Assembly: GCA_016283605.1 (NCBI GenBank)
Contig: JAEENF010000009.1
Location: 1-16,806, forward strand
Direction of reading: 5' to 3'
From: Prevotella sp.
GTDB taxonomy: Bacteria > Bacteroidota > Bacteroidia > Bacteroidales > Bacteroidaceae
DNA length: 16,806 nucleotides
The translations under genes and the position numbers were made by a program. Below the pieces are notes generated by a model. That model was not told the DNA's origin. It made no database searches and saw only the letters and a program-made list of their open reading frames with translations. Shown here in pieces: positions 6,250 through 12,536 of this stretch (its first letter is position 1; each line of letters begins with the position of its first letter).

Positions 6250-6297
6250 AACAATTTGGCGGCTAAATTGTTCAATGTTCAATGTCCGATGTTCAAT
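6250..6297. repeat. Inverted repeat followed by a 7-bp tandem repeat array (GTTCAAT units)
   Basis: A perfect 8-bp inverted repeat (AACAATTT at 6250-6257 and its complement at 6265-6272, 7-nt loop) runs into four 7-bp units at 6270-6297 (GTTCAAT three times, GTCCGAT once). The array ends 10 bp before the -7 element at 6307-6315, so it occupies the place of the -33 region of the downstream promoter. The hairpin has no T run, so it is not a terminator. Confidence 0.7.
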
Positions 6298-6306
6298 ATT
6301 ATTTAT

Positions 6307-6315
6307 TAACTTTGC
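6307..6315 (+). promoter_or_regulatory. Bacteroidetes -7 promoter element for the split 5'-nucleotidase operon
   Basis: TAACTTTGC is a perfect match to TAnnTTTGC, 20 nt before the ATG at 6336. It rules out the longer open frame that begins at 6282, upstream of the promoter. The -33 position is filled by the GTTCAAT repeat. Confidence 0.75.
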
Positions 6316-6335
6316 ACCACAAAATCTGTAAAAGA

Positions 6336-7106
6336 ATGAAAATGAAGCAATTATTTCTAGGCTCTTTGGCATGTCTCATGATGGCCTCGTGCGCTCCAAA
6401 GCACTACCGTCTCGTCAGTGTCGACAGAAGCCGTATCATCGTCGACAGCCGCTACGACCTGAATCCTGATCAGGCTGCCGCAGATTTCCTCGCACCATAT
6501 AAACGGGTCAACGACAGCATCATGGGACCTCTGATGGGTAGGGTGGCTCACAACATGCATCCTGATCGTCCTGAGAGCGACCTGACTAACCTGTTGTCCG
6601 ACATCCTCGTGTGGGCTGCGAAAGATTATGGCGAAGAACCTGTTCTAGGTGTATATAACAGAGGTGGTATCCGTGCAGATCTCACTAAGGGTGACGTGAC
6701 TTATGGTGATATCCTCGACATTGCGCCCTTCGAGAACAAGATCTGTTTCGTCACCTTGACAGGCGAACAACTCCTAGAGCTCTTTGATCAGATTGCTAAA
6801 AAGGGAGGCGAGGGCGTCAGTCGCGGTACGGAACTTGTTATCACCAAAGATGGTCAGCTCGTCTCGGCTCGTCTTCATGGCAAGGAGATTGAACCTACTG
6901 CGGAATATCGCATCACCACCGTCAACTATCTCTTAGAGGGCAATGACGGTATGGCGGCCTTTGTTAAGGGTTTCAACAAGGTTTCGCCTAGCGATGCCAG
7001 CAACAATACCCGTTATCTTATCATGAACTACTTCCGCGATAAGCAGTCGCGTGGCGAAGTGGTAGATGCGAAAGTAGAAGGAAGAATAATCGTGAAAAAT
7101 GAGTAG
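6336..7106 (+). CDS. 5'-nucleotidase C-terminal (nucleotide-binding) domain lipoprotein
   Basis: This 256-residue protein corresponds to the C-terminal substrate-binding half of UshA-type 5'-nucleotidases, here as a separate gene. The start ATG (6336, or 6342 two codons later) is fixed by the promoter element at 6307-6315. A lipoprotein signal is evident: LACLMMASC with the lipidated Cys at about 19. Domain landmarks are YNRGGIRADLTKGDVTYGDIL, then PFENKICFVTLTGEQLLELF, and later VNYLLEGNDGM, which match the loops that bind the nucleotide in this family. The metal-binding half is missing here and is encoded by the next gene, whose start overlaps or nearly abuts this stop codon. The two products presumably work together in the periplasm or on the outer membrane to remove phosphate from nucleotides. 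Whether they bind one another cannot be told. Confidence 0.9.
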   Translation: MKMKQLFLGSLACLMMASCAPKHYRLVSVDRSRIIVDSRYDLNPDQAAADFLAPYKRVNDSIMGPLMGRVAHNMHPDRPESDLTNLLSDILVWAAKDYGEEPVLGVYNRGGIRADLTKGDVTYGDILDIAPFENKICFVTLTGEQLLELFDQIAKKGGEGVSRGTELVITKDGQLVSARLHGKEIEPTAEYRITTVNYLLEGNDGMAAFVKGFNKVSPSDASNNTRYLIMNYFRDKQSRGEVVDAKVEGRIIVKNE

Positions 7107-7110
7107 TGAT

Positions 7111-7956
7111 ATGAAACGCATATACATTGTTATATTTATAGCATTGCTGACATCGGTGACGGTCAGTGCCAAGAAGCAAAAACAACTTGTGATCCTTCAC
7201 ACCAATGATACACATTCCACTATCTTGCCGTTAAACCCCAATCTCGATGATCAGGATCTCGCTGGACGTGGCGGTTTCCTGCGTCGTATCAATTTGATCA
7301 AGGAACAGCGTCAGCAGCATCCAGATCTCCTGCTCTTCGATAGTGGCGACTTCAGTCAGGGCTCTGGCTACTATACGCTCTTCAAGGGTGAGGTCGAGAT
7401 AGGTCTGATGAATCAAATGGGTTATGAGTGTTCCACCATCGGCAATCATGAATTCGATTTCGGTATGGATAATATGGCTCGTATCTTCAAGATGGCCAAA
7501 TTTCCCATTGTTTGTTCTAACTACGACTTCACGGGTACGGTGCTCGAAGGTATCGTTAAGCCTTATATTACCATTCGTCGGGGTGATGTAAAGATAGGTG
7601 TCTTTGCGCTCGATCCCCCGCTGAAGGGTCTTGTCTTCGACGGCAACTGTGAGGGTATTACCTTCCTGGATCCTGCTGAGATTGGACAGAAGTACATCGA
7701 CCTGCTCCGCAAACAGGAGAAGTGCGATATCGTGATCTGTATCTCTCACCTTGGATGGGAAAGGTCGGTCTATCCTGATGAAATGTTCCTGAGTCTTACT
7801 GAGGGTTGTGATCTGGTGCTTGGCGGACATACACACACCTATATGCCTGTGCTGGAGTTTGCACCCGACAAGAACGGCAAGCAGATTCCCGTCGATCAGA
7901 ATGGTAAGCACGGCGTCTTCGTCGGTAAACTCATCCTCAACCTCGAGAAGAAGTAA
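7111..7956 (+). CDS. Exported metallophosphoesterase, 5'-nucleotidase N-terminal domain
   Basis: This 281-residue exported enzyme corresponds to the catalytic half of UshA-type 5'-nucleotidases. A signal peptide is visible at the N terminus (MKRIYIVIFIALLTSVTVSA). An in-frame ATG at 7099 overlaps the previous stop by 8 nt and is the alternative start; 7111 gives a cleaner signal peptide. All metal-binding blocks of the calcineurin-like fold are present: LHTNDTH, LLFDSGDFSQGS, TIGNHEFDFG with the catalytic His, CISHLGWE and LGGHTHTY. The product stops shortly after the last block, so the nucleotide-binding domain is absent and is supplied by the preceding gene. The two are co-transcribed and probably translationally coupled. 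The TAA stop is directly followed by the complement of the porT stop, with no bases between them and no visible terminator. Confidence 0.93.
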   Translation: MKRIYIVIFIALLTSVTVSAKKQKQLVILHTNDTHSTILPLNPNLDDQDLAGRGGFLRRINLIKEQRQQHPDLLLFDSGDFSQGSGYYTLFKGEVEIGLMNQMGYECSTIGNHEFDFGMDNMARIFKMAKFPIVCSNYDFTGTVLEGIVKPYITIRRGDVKIGVFALDPPLKGLVFDGNCEGITFLDPAEIGQKYIDLLRKQEKCDIVICISHLGWERSVYPDEMFLSLTEGCDLVLGGHTHTYMPVLEFAPDKNGKQIPVDQNGKHGVFVGKLILNLEKK

Positions 7957-8721
7957 TCACTCGAAATAGAACGTTAATACGATCATTTTGCTGTGGCCAC
8001 TGGTCACAGCATTTGTGTATAGGCGTTTGTTTACATCCATCAACTCGTCGGCGTGCCCATGGTCAAGGGCATCTCTTAGGCTATAACAGAATTTCAACTC
8101 AGGAATCAGTTTGAAGAAGGGCAGATAGAAGTCACAGCCCATACCGATTTCCAAAAAGGTATCCATTCGCTTCAGTTGGATATAGTCCTGGTCTTTTCCT
8201 TTGAGGTTCAGCATCGGGTTTACACCGGCAATAAGGTAGGGACGGTAGTTGTTCCACCGCTCTGCACTGAACTTCAGGTCTATCGGCAGAGAGATATAGG
8301 TACTCTTCAGGTCTTGTCTCACTTCTGTCGGACGGTCCTCAGCTGTCCTTTGCGATAGGTTGTGAAACACCAGATGTTTGGCACCGAAGTGCATCGTGGG
8401 CGCGAAGCGCAGATTCAAGTGGGCGTTTAGCCTCAGATCGGCCATCACACCCACGCTGAAACCACTGTTCCAACGGTCTTCGTCGCAGACGATGGTTTGC
8501 TGAGTCTCCGTGCCGTCTTCCAGCATCACCGTCTGTGGTCCTACATTTTGAAACTCGATATCCTGTAGGTTCATACCTACGAGTATACCGAAGTGCATGG
8601 GGCGCAGGTCAATGTAGGGCTTGTTCTGCACCTTTCTCTCCTGGGCGAGCGTTGTGCTCAATGATAAATGAAAAATGATAAATGATAAACTTATCACCTT
8701 CATCACTTTATTTCTTGTCAT
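7957..8721 (-). CDS. porT: PorT family outer-membrane beta-barrel protein (type IX secretion)
   Basis: This 254-residue protein resembles PorT, an outer-membrane barrel needed for type IX secretion in Bacteroidetes. A signal peptide covers residues 1-27 (ending SLSTTLAQ), with an alternative start at 8703. Typical blocks are NKPYIDLRPMHFGILVGMN near the mature N terminus, GFSVGVMADLRLNAHLNLRF, STYISLPIDLKFSAERWNNY followed by RPYLIAGV, TFLEIGMGCDFYLPFFKLIP, and the final strand KMIVLTFYFE. The match to the PorT layout is from memory of the family, not a search. The hydrophobic core of its signal peptide is encoded by a 7-bp tandem repeat (8660-8687). No other type IX genes are in the window. 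Its 3' end abuts the nucleotidase gene, and it diverges from the ferredoxin gene. No clear TAnnTTTGC element was found upstream. Confidence 0.85.
   Translation of the reverse strand: MTRNKVMKVISLSFIIFHLSLSTTLAQERKVQNKPYIDLRPMHFGILVGMNLQDIEFQNVGPQTVMLEDGTETQQTIVCDEDRWNSGFSVGVMADLRLNAHLNLRFAPTMHFGAKHLVFHNLSQRTAEDRPTEVRQDLKSTYISLPIDLKFSAERWNNYRPYLIAGVNPMLNLKGKDQDYIQLKRMDTFLEIGMGCDFYLPFFKLIPELKFCYSLRDALDHGHADELMDVNKRLYTNAVTSGHSKMIVLTFYFE
8660..8687. repeat. 7-bp tandem repeat array (AATGATA units) inside the porT signal-peptide region
   Basis: Four units in exact register, AATGATA three times and AATGAAA once. On the minus strand they encode LSFIIFHLSL, the hydrophobic core of the PorT signal peptide. 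On the plus strand the TGA in each unit shifts frame every 7 bp and so closes all three frames. Confidence 0.8.
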
Positions 8722-8822
8722 ATTTTCTCTAACTTCTTCTTATAATAACGTTCAAAAACGAGCTTTATTATGTTGTTTTTTATTTCGACACTGTATAAAT
8801 TACAAAAAAAGTCTACCTAAAG

Positions 8823-8856
8823 TTTGGTATATTCGCAAAAAACTTCGTATCTTTGC
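8823..8856 (+). promoter_or_regulatory. Complete Bacteroidetes promoter of the ferredoxin gene
   Basis: A -33 TTTG at 8823-8826 and a -7 TATCTTTGC at 8848-8856 are separated by 21 bp, the standard spacing. The start codon at 8908 implies a leader of roughly 45 nt. This is the best-formed promoter in the window. The leader holds a perfect tandem duplication of GTATTAACA at 8871-8888. Confidence 0.85.
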
Positions 8857-8907
8857 ATCGTCAAAAGTGAGTATTAACAGTATTAACAATTTAAATTAAT
8901 AGCAATT

Positions 8908-9075
8908 ATGGCATATGTAATTGGTGACGACTGCATCGCTTGCGGTACATGTCAGGGTGAGTGCCCTGTTGAGGCAATTTCTGAGGGTGAGAAGTATTCT
9001 ATCGATCCCGATCTCTGCACAGAGTGCGGTACTTGCGCAAGTGTTTGTCCTTCTGAGGCTATCAGCCTGGGCTAA
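8908..9075 (+). CDS. 2[4Fe-4S] ferredoxin
   Basis: This 55-residue electron carrier is a clostridial-type bacterial ferredoxin with two cubane clusters. The two binding sets are complete: C9-x2-C12-x2-C15-x3-C19-P (CIACGTCQGECP) and C37-x2-C40-x2-C43-x3-C47-P (CTECGTCASVCP), related by internal duplication. The short MAYVIGDD start and acidic composition fit the family. It is a single-gene transcript with a very good promoter and a strong 13-bp terminator, which suggests high expression. In an anaerobe it would accept electrons from pyruvate:ferredoxin oxidoreductase and pass them to hydrogenase or Rnf-type complexes. Those partners are not in the window, so that role is family knowledge. Confidence 0.97.
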   Translation: MAYVIGDDCIACGTCQGECPVEAISEGEKYSIDPDLCTECGTCASVCPSEAISLG

Positions 9076-9100
9076 TCACTAAGCAGTCAATCAAGAAAAA

Positions 9101-9130
9101 AGAGGTGCTATCCGGCTGGATAGCACCTCT
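9101..9130. terminator. Bidirectional terminator between ferredoxin and the DUF4421 gene
   Basis: A perfect 13-bp stem (AGAGGTGCTATCC at 9101-9113, complement at 9118-9130) closes a GGCT loop. A run of A precedes it and a T-rich stretch follows, so it works on both strands. It shares 23 of 26 bases with the terminator at 12491-12516. Confidence 0.9.
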
Positions 9131-9136
9131 TCTTTC

Positions 9137-10141
9137 TTATAGGCGTAGGCCGATAGAGGCACGAAGGCGCCATTTGTTCTGATTGACCACCACATCGTCG
9201 TTGTCGAAGACCGAGTTGTTCATGGCGAGGGTGATGCCGGCGAAATATCGGGGAGAGAAGTTGTAGACAATGGCAGCTCGCTCGTTGAAGATCATGTTGA
9301 AGCGTGTATGCTTGGCTTTCCTCTTCTCGCCGTTCACCGTCATATTGTTGCGGTTATAGACGACGAAGGTGGGCAGCATGGAGAAGTGGAGCAGCCATTT
9401 CTTGCCGATTACCCAGTTATAGGCATAGCCTCCGCCGATACCGAAGTGACCGAGGTAAATGCGCGTTTCAGGCACGTTGGGAGCACGCTCTTTCAGGTCC
9501 TCCGTAGTCTCAATGCTACCGCCCTGATAACTGAATCCTGCGAGCCACGAGCCGGCCGAACGGCGCTGGATATAGCTCTGTGTGAAGGCTGCGGAGTAGG
9601 AGAAGCGACGGTGGTTGAAAATATAGTAGCCCACAACATTAAGCATCTTCATAGCGACGTCGCCCGACTCCATGCTTTTTTCTTCGTTGCCGTACTCGAT
9701 GTCGCCCGCCAAGGTGGTAGAGCGCTGATAGCTGGCATCCAGACTCAGACGGCTGCTGAAGTAGTTGACGTTCATCTCATAGTCCTTGTAGAAGCCACCG
9801 AGCTTGGCGGGGTTGACAGCAAGACCGGCCGAGAGACCGCGATAGATGGCGGCTACGGCGAAGGTAGTCTTGTGGCTGGTTTCCAGGTCGGCGCGCGAGT
9901 GACGTTCTTTCACCGTTCCCTTAGCGTGAATGCTGTTGCCCGACTGGTTCAGTCTCACCTTCAATGTCAGGCGACCTGCGGGACGCACCACGTAGTTCGT
10001 GTCGTAGGGCGTTTTGTAATAGCGGGCAGCGAGAATGCTGTCGATCATTGCCCGCCGCAGAGAGTCTCTGTTCTGTCCGTTGACTCCACTTGCCAAGAGA
10101 ACGAATATGACCAGAATCAGCCCGTGTTTCTTAGAATTCAT
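9137..10141 (-). CDS. DUF4421 family outer-membrane beta-barrel protein
   Basis: This 334-residue exported protein of unknown function is assigned to DUF4421 by overall pattern. A signal peptide occupies residues 1-23 (MNSKKHGLILVIFVLLASGV, then NGQ). An N-terminal stretch with DTNYVVRPAGRLTLKVRLNQ is followed by many alternating amphipathic strands (FAVAAIYRGLSAGLAVNPAK, GIGGGYAYNWVIGKKWLLHF, RYFAGITLAMNNS), and it ends in a strand-like WRLRASIGLRL. It therefore probably forms an outer-membrane barrel. The start codon overlaps the patatin-like gene's stop by 11 nt, which indicates translational coupling and suggests that the two products act in one process, perhaps in outer-membrane lipid handling. 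That is inference from context. The terminator at 9101-9130 ends the operon. Confidence 0.82.
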   Translation of the reverse strand: MNSKKHGLILVIFVLLASGVNGQNRDSLRRAMIDSILAARYYKTPYDTNYVVRPAGRLTLKVRLNQSGNSIHAKGTVKERHSRADLETSHKTTFAVAAIYRGLSAGLAVNPAKLGGFYKDYEMNVNYFSSRLSLDASYQRSTTLAGDIEYGNEEKSMESGDVAMKMLNVVGYYIFNHRRFSYSAAFTQSYIQRRSAGSWLAGFSYQGGSIETTEDLKERAPNVPETRIYLGHFGIGGGYAYNWVIGKKWLLHFSMLPTFVVYNRNNMTVNGEKRKAKHTRFNMIFNERAAIVYNFSPRYFAGITLAMNNSVFDNDDVVVNQNKWRLRASIGLRL

Positions 10142-12416
10142 AACCGAGGTTTAGGTAAAAATAGGGGCTCTTGGTGCGATTGCTGTAGCCGGCAGTGGCT
10201 CCGACAGGACCGAGTATTGTGCTGTAGTAGAAGGCGGCCTGGACACCCAGCATAGTACGGCGGTCGAGGAGATTCTTCACTTTGTCGCCCTGCTGGGCAC
10301 CGGCCACGCGCAGGAGGATGTAGCTGCTGCCACCGATGCGTTGCTGTGCCTGAAGTTGTGCAGCCACGAACTGGTGGTCGATGTACTCTATGTTGCCTAC
10401 GCCGGCAAAGGGCATCTGCTGTTCGATGTAATGACCGAACCATTCTGTACCGATGGTATTTCCGAAGGTTGGGGGAATAACGGTGCCGAAGAGCAGACGG
10501 CCATAGAGCATCGGTTGGAAGGTGAAACGCTCGCCGATGGAGAAAGACATGCGCCAGTTGGCGTTGACGTCGCTCATGCCGGGTTTGCCGTCGAGTTTGG
10601 CGAAGTTGTCGGTCAGATAGGAATACTCTGCCTTGAAACGGGCACCGCGGGTGGGGAAGTACCAGTTGTCCTCGCTATTGTAGTTCACGCGTGCATGGTA
10701 GCTGTAGAAGTGCTCGTTCTTCAGCACGCCCTGGATGGAGGCTTCTGTACCGAGTATGTTGCGGTAGTGCATGTAGTCCCAACGCAGACCATACTGGATA
10801 TTGAAGTGACGCAGGTTGTGGTTGATAGGGATGATCTCGGCCTGGAATTGGTTGTAGCGGATGTTGTAGTCGCGTTCGCCTTCGAGATAGATGTCTACGT
10901 CGTTACGGCGGAAGGCGTAGGTAATCATCGGACGGATGACACTGCGCGGATGGACGGTCAGCTCGCCCTTGGCCATCAGACGCTTGCCCAGACGCAGGGT
11001 GATATCAGTACTGATGGGAACGGCGGTTTTCAGAGGGATATCGAGACCTAACTGTACGGCAGCGTATTCCTCAGTGTCGTAGCGGAAGCCCGCATGGAAC
11101 TGCACCGACTTGCGGTTGCCGGCACGGAGAACGACCTGTACACCGTCGGCTGAACTCCATTTCTTCTCGATGTCGGGACGGATGGAACGCGGGGCAAAAG
11201 TATGTGTTTCTTTCACAGGGATGATGCTGCACTCGGCAGTCTGATAGAACAGGTCTACGCGCATCGATGTGGTGATCTCCTGCTCTAACCGTGCATCGAT
11301 GATGTCACCGTGATTCAGGTGGAACTTATGACGCAGGAAACGTTCGTCCTGCGGCGTCATATTCTCGAAGCTGACGCTAATGATGCGGTGCTTCTCTGTC
11401 ATTACCTCCGGACGCACCGGTGTCAGGGGCTTGCGTTCGAAACGGTCATCGATGCCGATAACCTTCTTCAGAGCAATGATCTGATCCCAGTGGCGCATGG
11501 CCTCTTCCTCACCACGACGGATCAGCGTGTCGATGGCTGCTGGCGAGAAACTGGCAGAACCGTAGCCCTTGGTGTCGACCTGCATGTGAAGGTCGGTGAT
11601 GGCGAGATTATCCTCAACCTTGTTTTTACAGTTCACATCGACAATCTGGCTGATGATACTCATCGTTCCGCCCATGTCCTCGGCCACCTTCGGCGCTCCC
11701 TGTACTGTGACACCGATAATCACCTCTGCACCCATCTGTCGAGCGACATCGGCAGGATAATTGTTCTTCAAGCCACCGTCGACGAGCACCATATCACCGA
11801 TTCTCACGGGCGAGAAAGCGGCGGGGATGGCCATCGAGGCGCGCATGGCTTGCGGCAGACGACCACTGTGGAAGACCACCTCATTGTTGGTGATAATATC
11901 GGTGGCTACGCAAGCGAAAGGAATCTCCAAGTCGGTGGTGAAGTTAAGCGAATCGGTATAGCCGATACATAGTTGCTGGAATAGTTCGGCGAGGTTCTTA
12001 CCCTTGATGATACCGCCGGCGTTCATATCCTTTTTGCCAAGGGTGACACCTGTGCTGAAGAAATAGGTGTTTTGTTTCTTGCGGTCACTGATGCTCTGGT
12101 TGCGTAGGTCTTCCTTATCGGTGATGACGTAGCTCCAGTCCTGGACGCGCACCATCGAGTCGAGCGAATGGGCATTGTAGCCGATGGAATAGAGACCACC
12201 GATGATACTTCCCATCGACGTACCGGTGACGATGTCGACGGGGATACCCGCCTTTTCCAAGACTTTCAGCACACCGATGTGTGCCATACCTTTTGCACCA
12301 CCGCCACTGAGGACGACGGCTACTGTTTTCCTAGGCGCTGCGGCACTATCTACCTCCTGAGCACTCATTGTCGTGCACATCAGCGTAGCGACAACCAACC
12401 ATAAAAAGTTCTTCAT
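10131..12416 (-). CDS. Patatin-like phospholipase with POTRA and beta-barrel domains (type Vd-like)
   Basis: This 761-residue outer-membrane protein has a signal peptide at about residues 1-19 (MKNFLWLVVATLMCTTMSAQ). The patatin domain covers about residues 31-290. Its oxyanion loop is SGGGAKGMAHIGVL, the nucleophile is Ser67 in GTSMG, and the partner Asp213 is in LVDGGLKNNYPADV, so the catalytic dyad is intact and acyl-lipid hydrolysis is likely. A POTRA-like segment follows (about 345-405, HRIISVSFENMTPQDERFL), then an Omp85-like barrel ending YFYLNLGYEF with a terminal Phe. This is the domain order of type Vd autotransporters such as PlpD. Whether the patatin part is released, surface exposed or periplasmic is unknown. 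The start is set at 12414-12416 because a longer frame to 12476 would cross the promoter element at 12445-12453. Its 3' end overlaps the DUF4421 gene. Confidence 0.92.
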   Translation of the reverse strand: MKNFLWLVVATLMCTTMSAQEVDSAAAPRKTVAVVLSGGGAKGMAHIGVLKVLEKAGIPVDIVTGTSMGSIIGGLYSIGYNAHSLDSMVRVQDWSYVITDKEDLRNQSISDRKKQNTYFFSTGVTLGKKDMNAGGIIKGKNLAELFQQLCIGYTDSLNFTTDLEIPFACVATDIITNNEVVFHSGRLPQAMRASMAIPAAFSPVRIGDMVLVDGGLKNNYPADVARQMGAEVIIGVTVQGAPKVAEDMGGTMSIISQIVDVNCKNKVEDNLAITDLHMQVDTKGYGSASFSPAAIDTLIRRGEEEAMRHWDQIIALKKVIGIDDRFERKPLTPVRPEVMTEKHRIISVSFENMTPQDERFLRHKFHLNHGDIIDARLEQEITTSMRVDLFYQTAECSIIPVKETHTFAPRSIRPDIEKKWSSADGVQVVLRAGNRKSVQFHAGFRYDTEEYAAVQLGLDIPLKTAVPISTDITLRLGKRLMAKGELTVHPRSVIRPMITYAFRRNDVDIYLEGERDYNIRYNQFQAEIIPINHNLRHFNIQYGLRWDYMHYRNILGTEASIQGVLKNEHFYSYHARVNYNSEDNWYFPTRGARFKAEYSYLTDNFAKLDGKPGMSDVNANWRMSFSIGERFTFQPMLYGRLLFGTVIPPTFGNTIGTEWFGHYIEQQMPFAGVGNIEYIDHQFVAAQLQAQQRIGGSSYILLRVAGAQQGDKVKNLLDRRTMLGVQAAFYYSTILGPVGATAGYSNRTKSPYFYLNLGYEF

Positions 12417-12444
12417 AATTGAAAAAAATACGATGATATTGAGC

Positions 12445-12453
12445 GCAAAGGTA
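12445..12453 (-). promoter_or_regulatory. Bacteroidetes -7 promoter element for the patatin operon
   Basis: The minus strand reads TACCTTTGC, about 29 nt before the chosen ATG. A TTG at 12474-12476 (minus strand) stands at the expected -33 distance of about 20 bp. Confidence 0.7.
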
Positions 12454-12490
12454 CTACTTTTCCGTGAAATGGCCAAGATTTCTATAAAAA

Positions 12491-12516
12491 AGGTGCCATC
12501 CGGCTGGATGACACCT
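12491..12516 (-). terminator. Terminator at the end of the TonB/TPR operon
   Basis: An 11-bp stem (12491-12501 with 12506-12516) closes a GGCT loop. In minus-strand RNA one pair is G-U; on the plus strand it is a mismatch. A run of T follows on the minus strand. It lies 20 bp after the TPR gene stop. Confidence 0.85.
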
Positions 12517-12536
12517 CAAATTATGATGTTAATAAC

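Noticed and set aside
6087..6275. N-terminal extension of rplS by 63 codons
   Set aside because: It would cross the -7 promoter element at 6179-6187, and the residues do not resemble L19.
7231..7911. 226-codon minus-strand frame opposite the metallophosphoesterase
   Set aside because: All phosphoesterase motifs are on the plus strand; the minus frame has none.
8675..8899. 74-codon plus-strand frame starting in the porT signal region and ending before ferredoxin
   Set aside because: It runs across the ferredoxin promoter and starts inside the heptamer array; a chance AT-rich frame.
9308..10255. A 315-codon plus-strand open frame opposite the DUF4421 and patatin genes
   Set aside because: It lies wholly antisense to two well-supported genes, has no promoter or signal, and its composition is that of a mirror reading of beta-strand codons.
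10341..11972. Long plus-strand open frames (10341-11051 and 11310-11972) opposite the patatin gene
   Set aside because: They are antisense shadows of a gene with intact catalytic motifs; no start signals or recognisable domains.
12417..12476. 20-codon upstream extension of the patatin gene
   Set aside because: It contains the promoter element at 12445-12453, and the start at 12416 gives a normal signal peptide.
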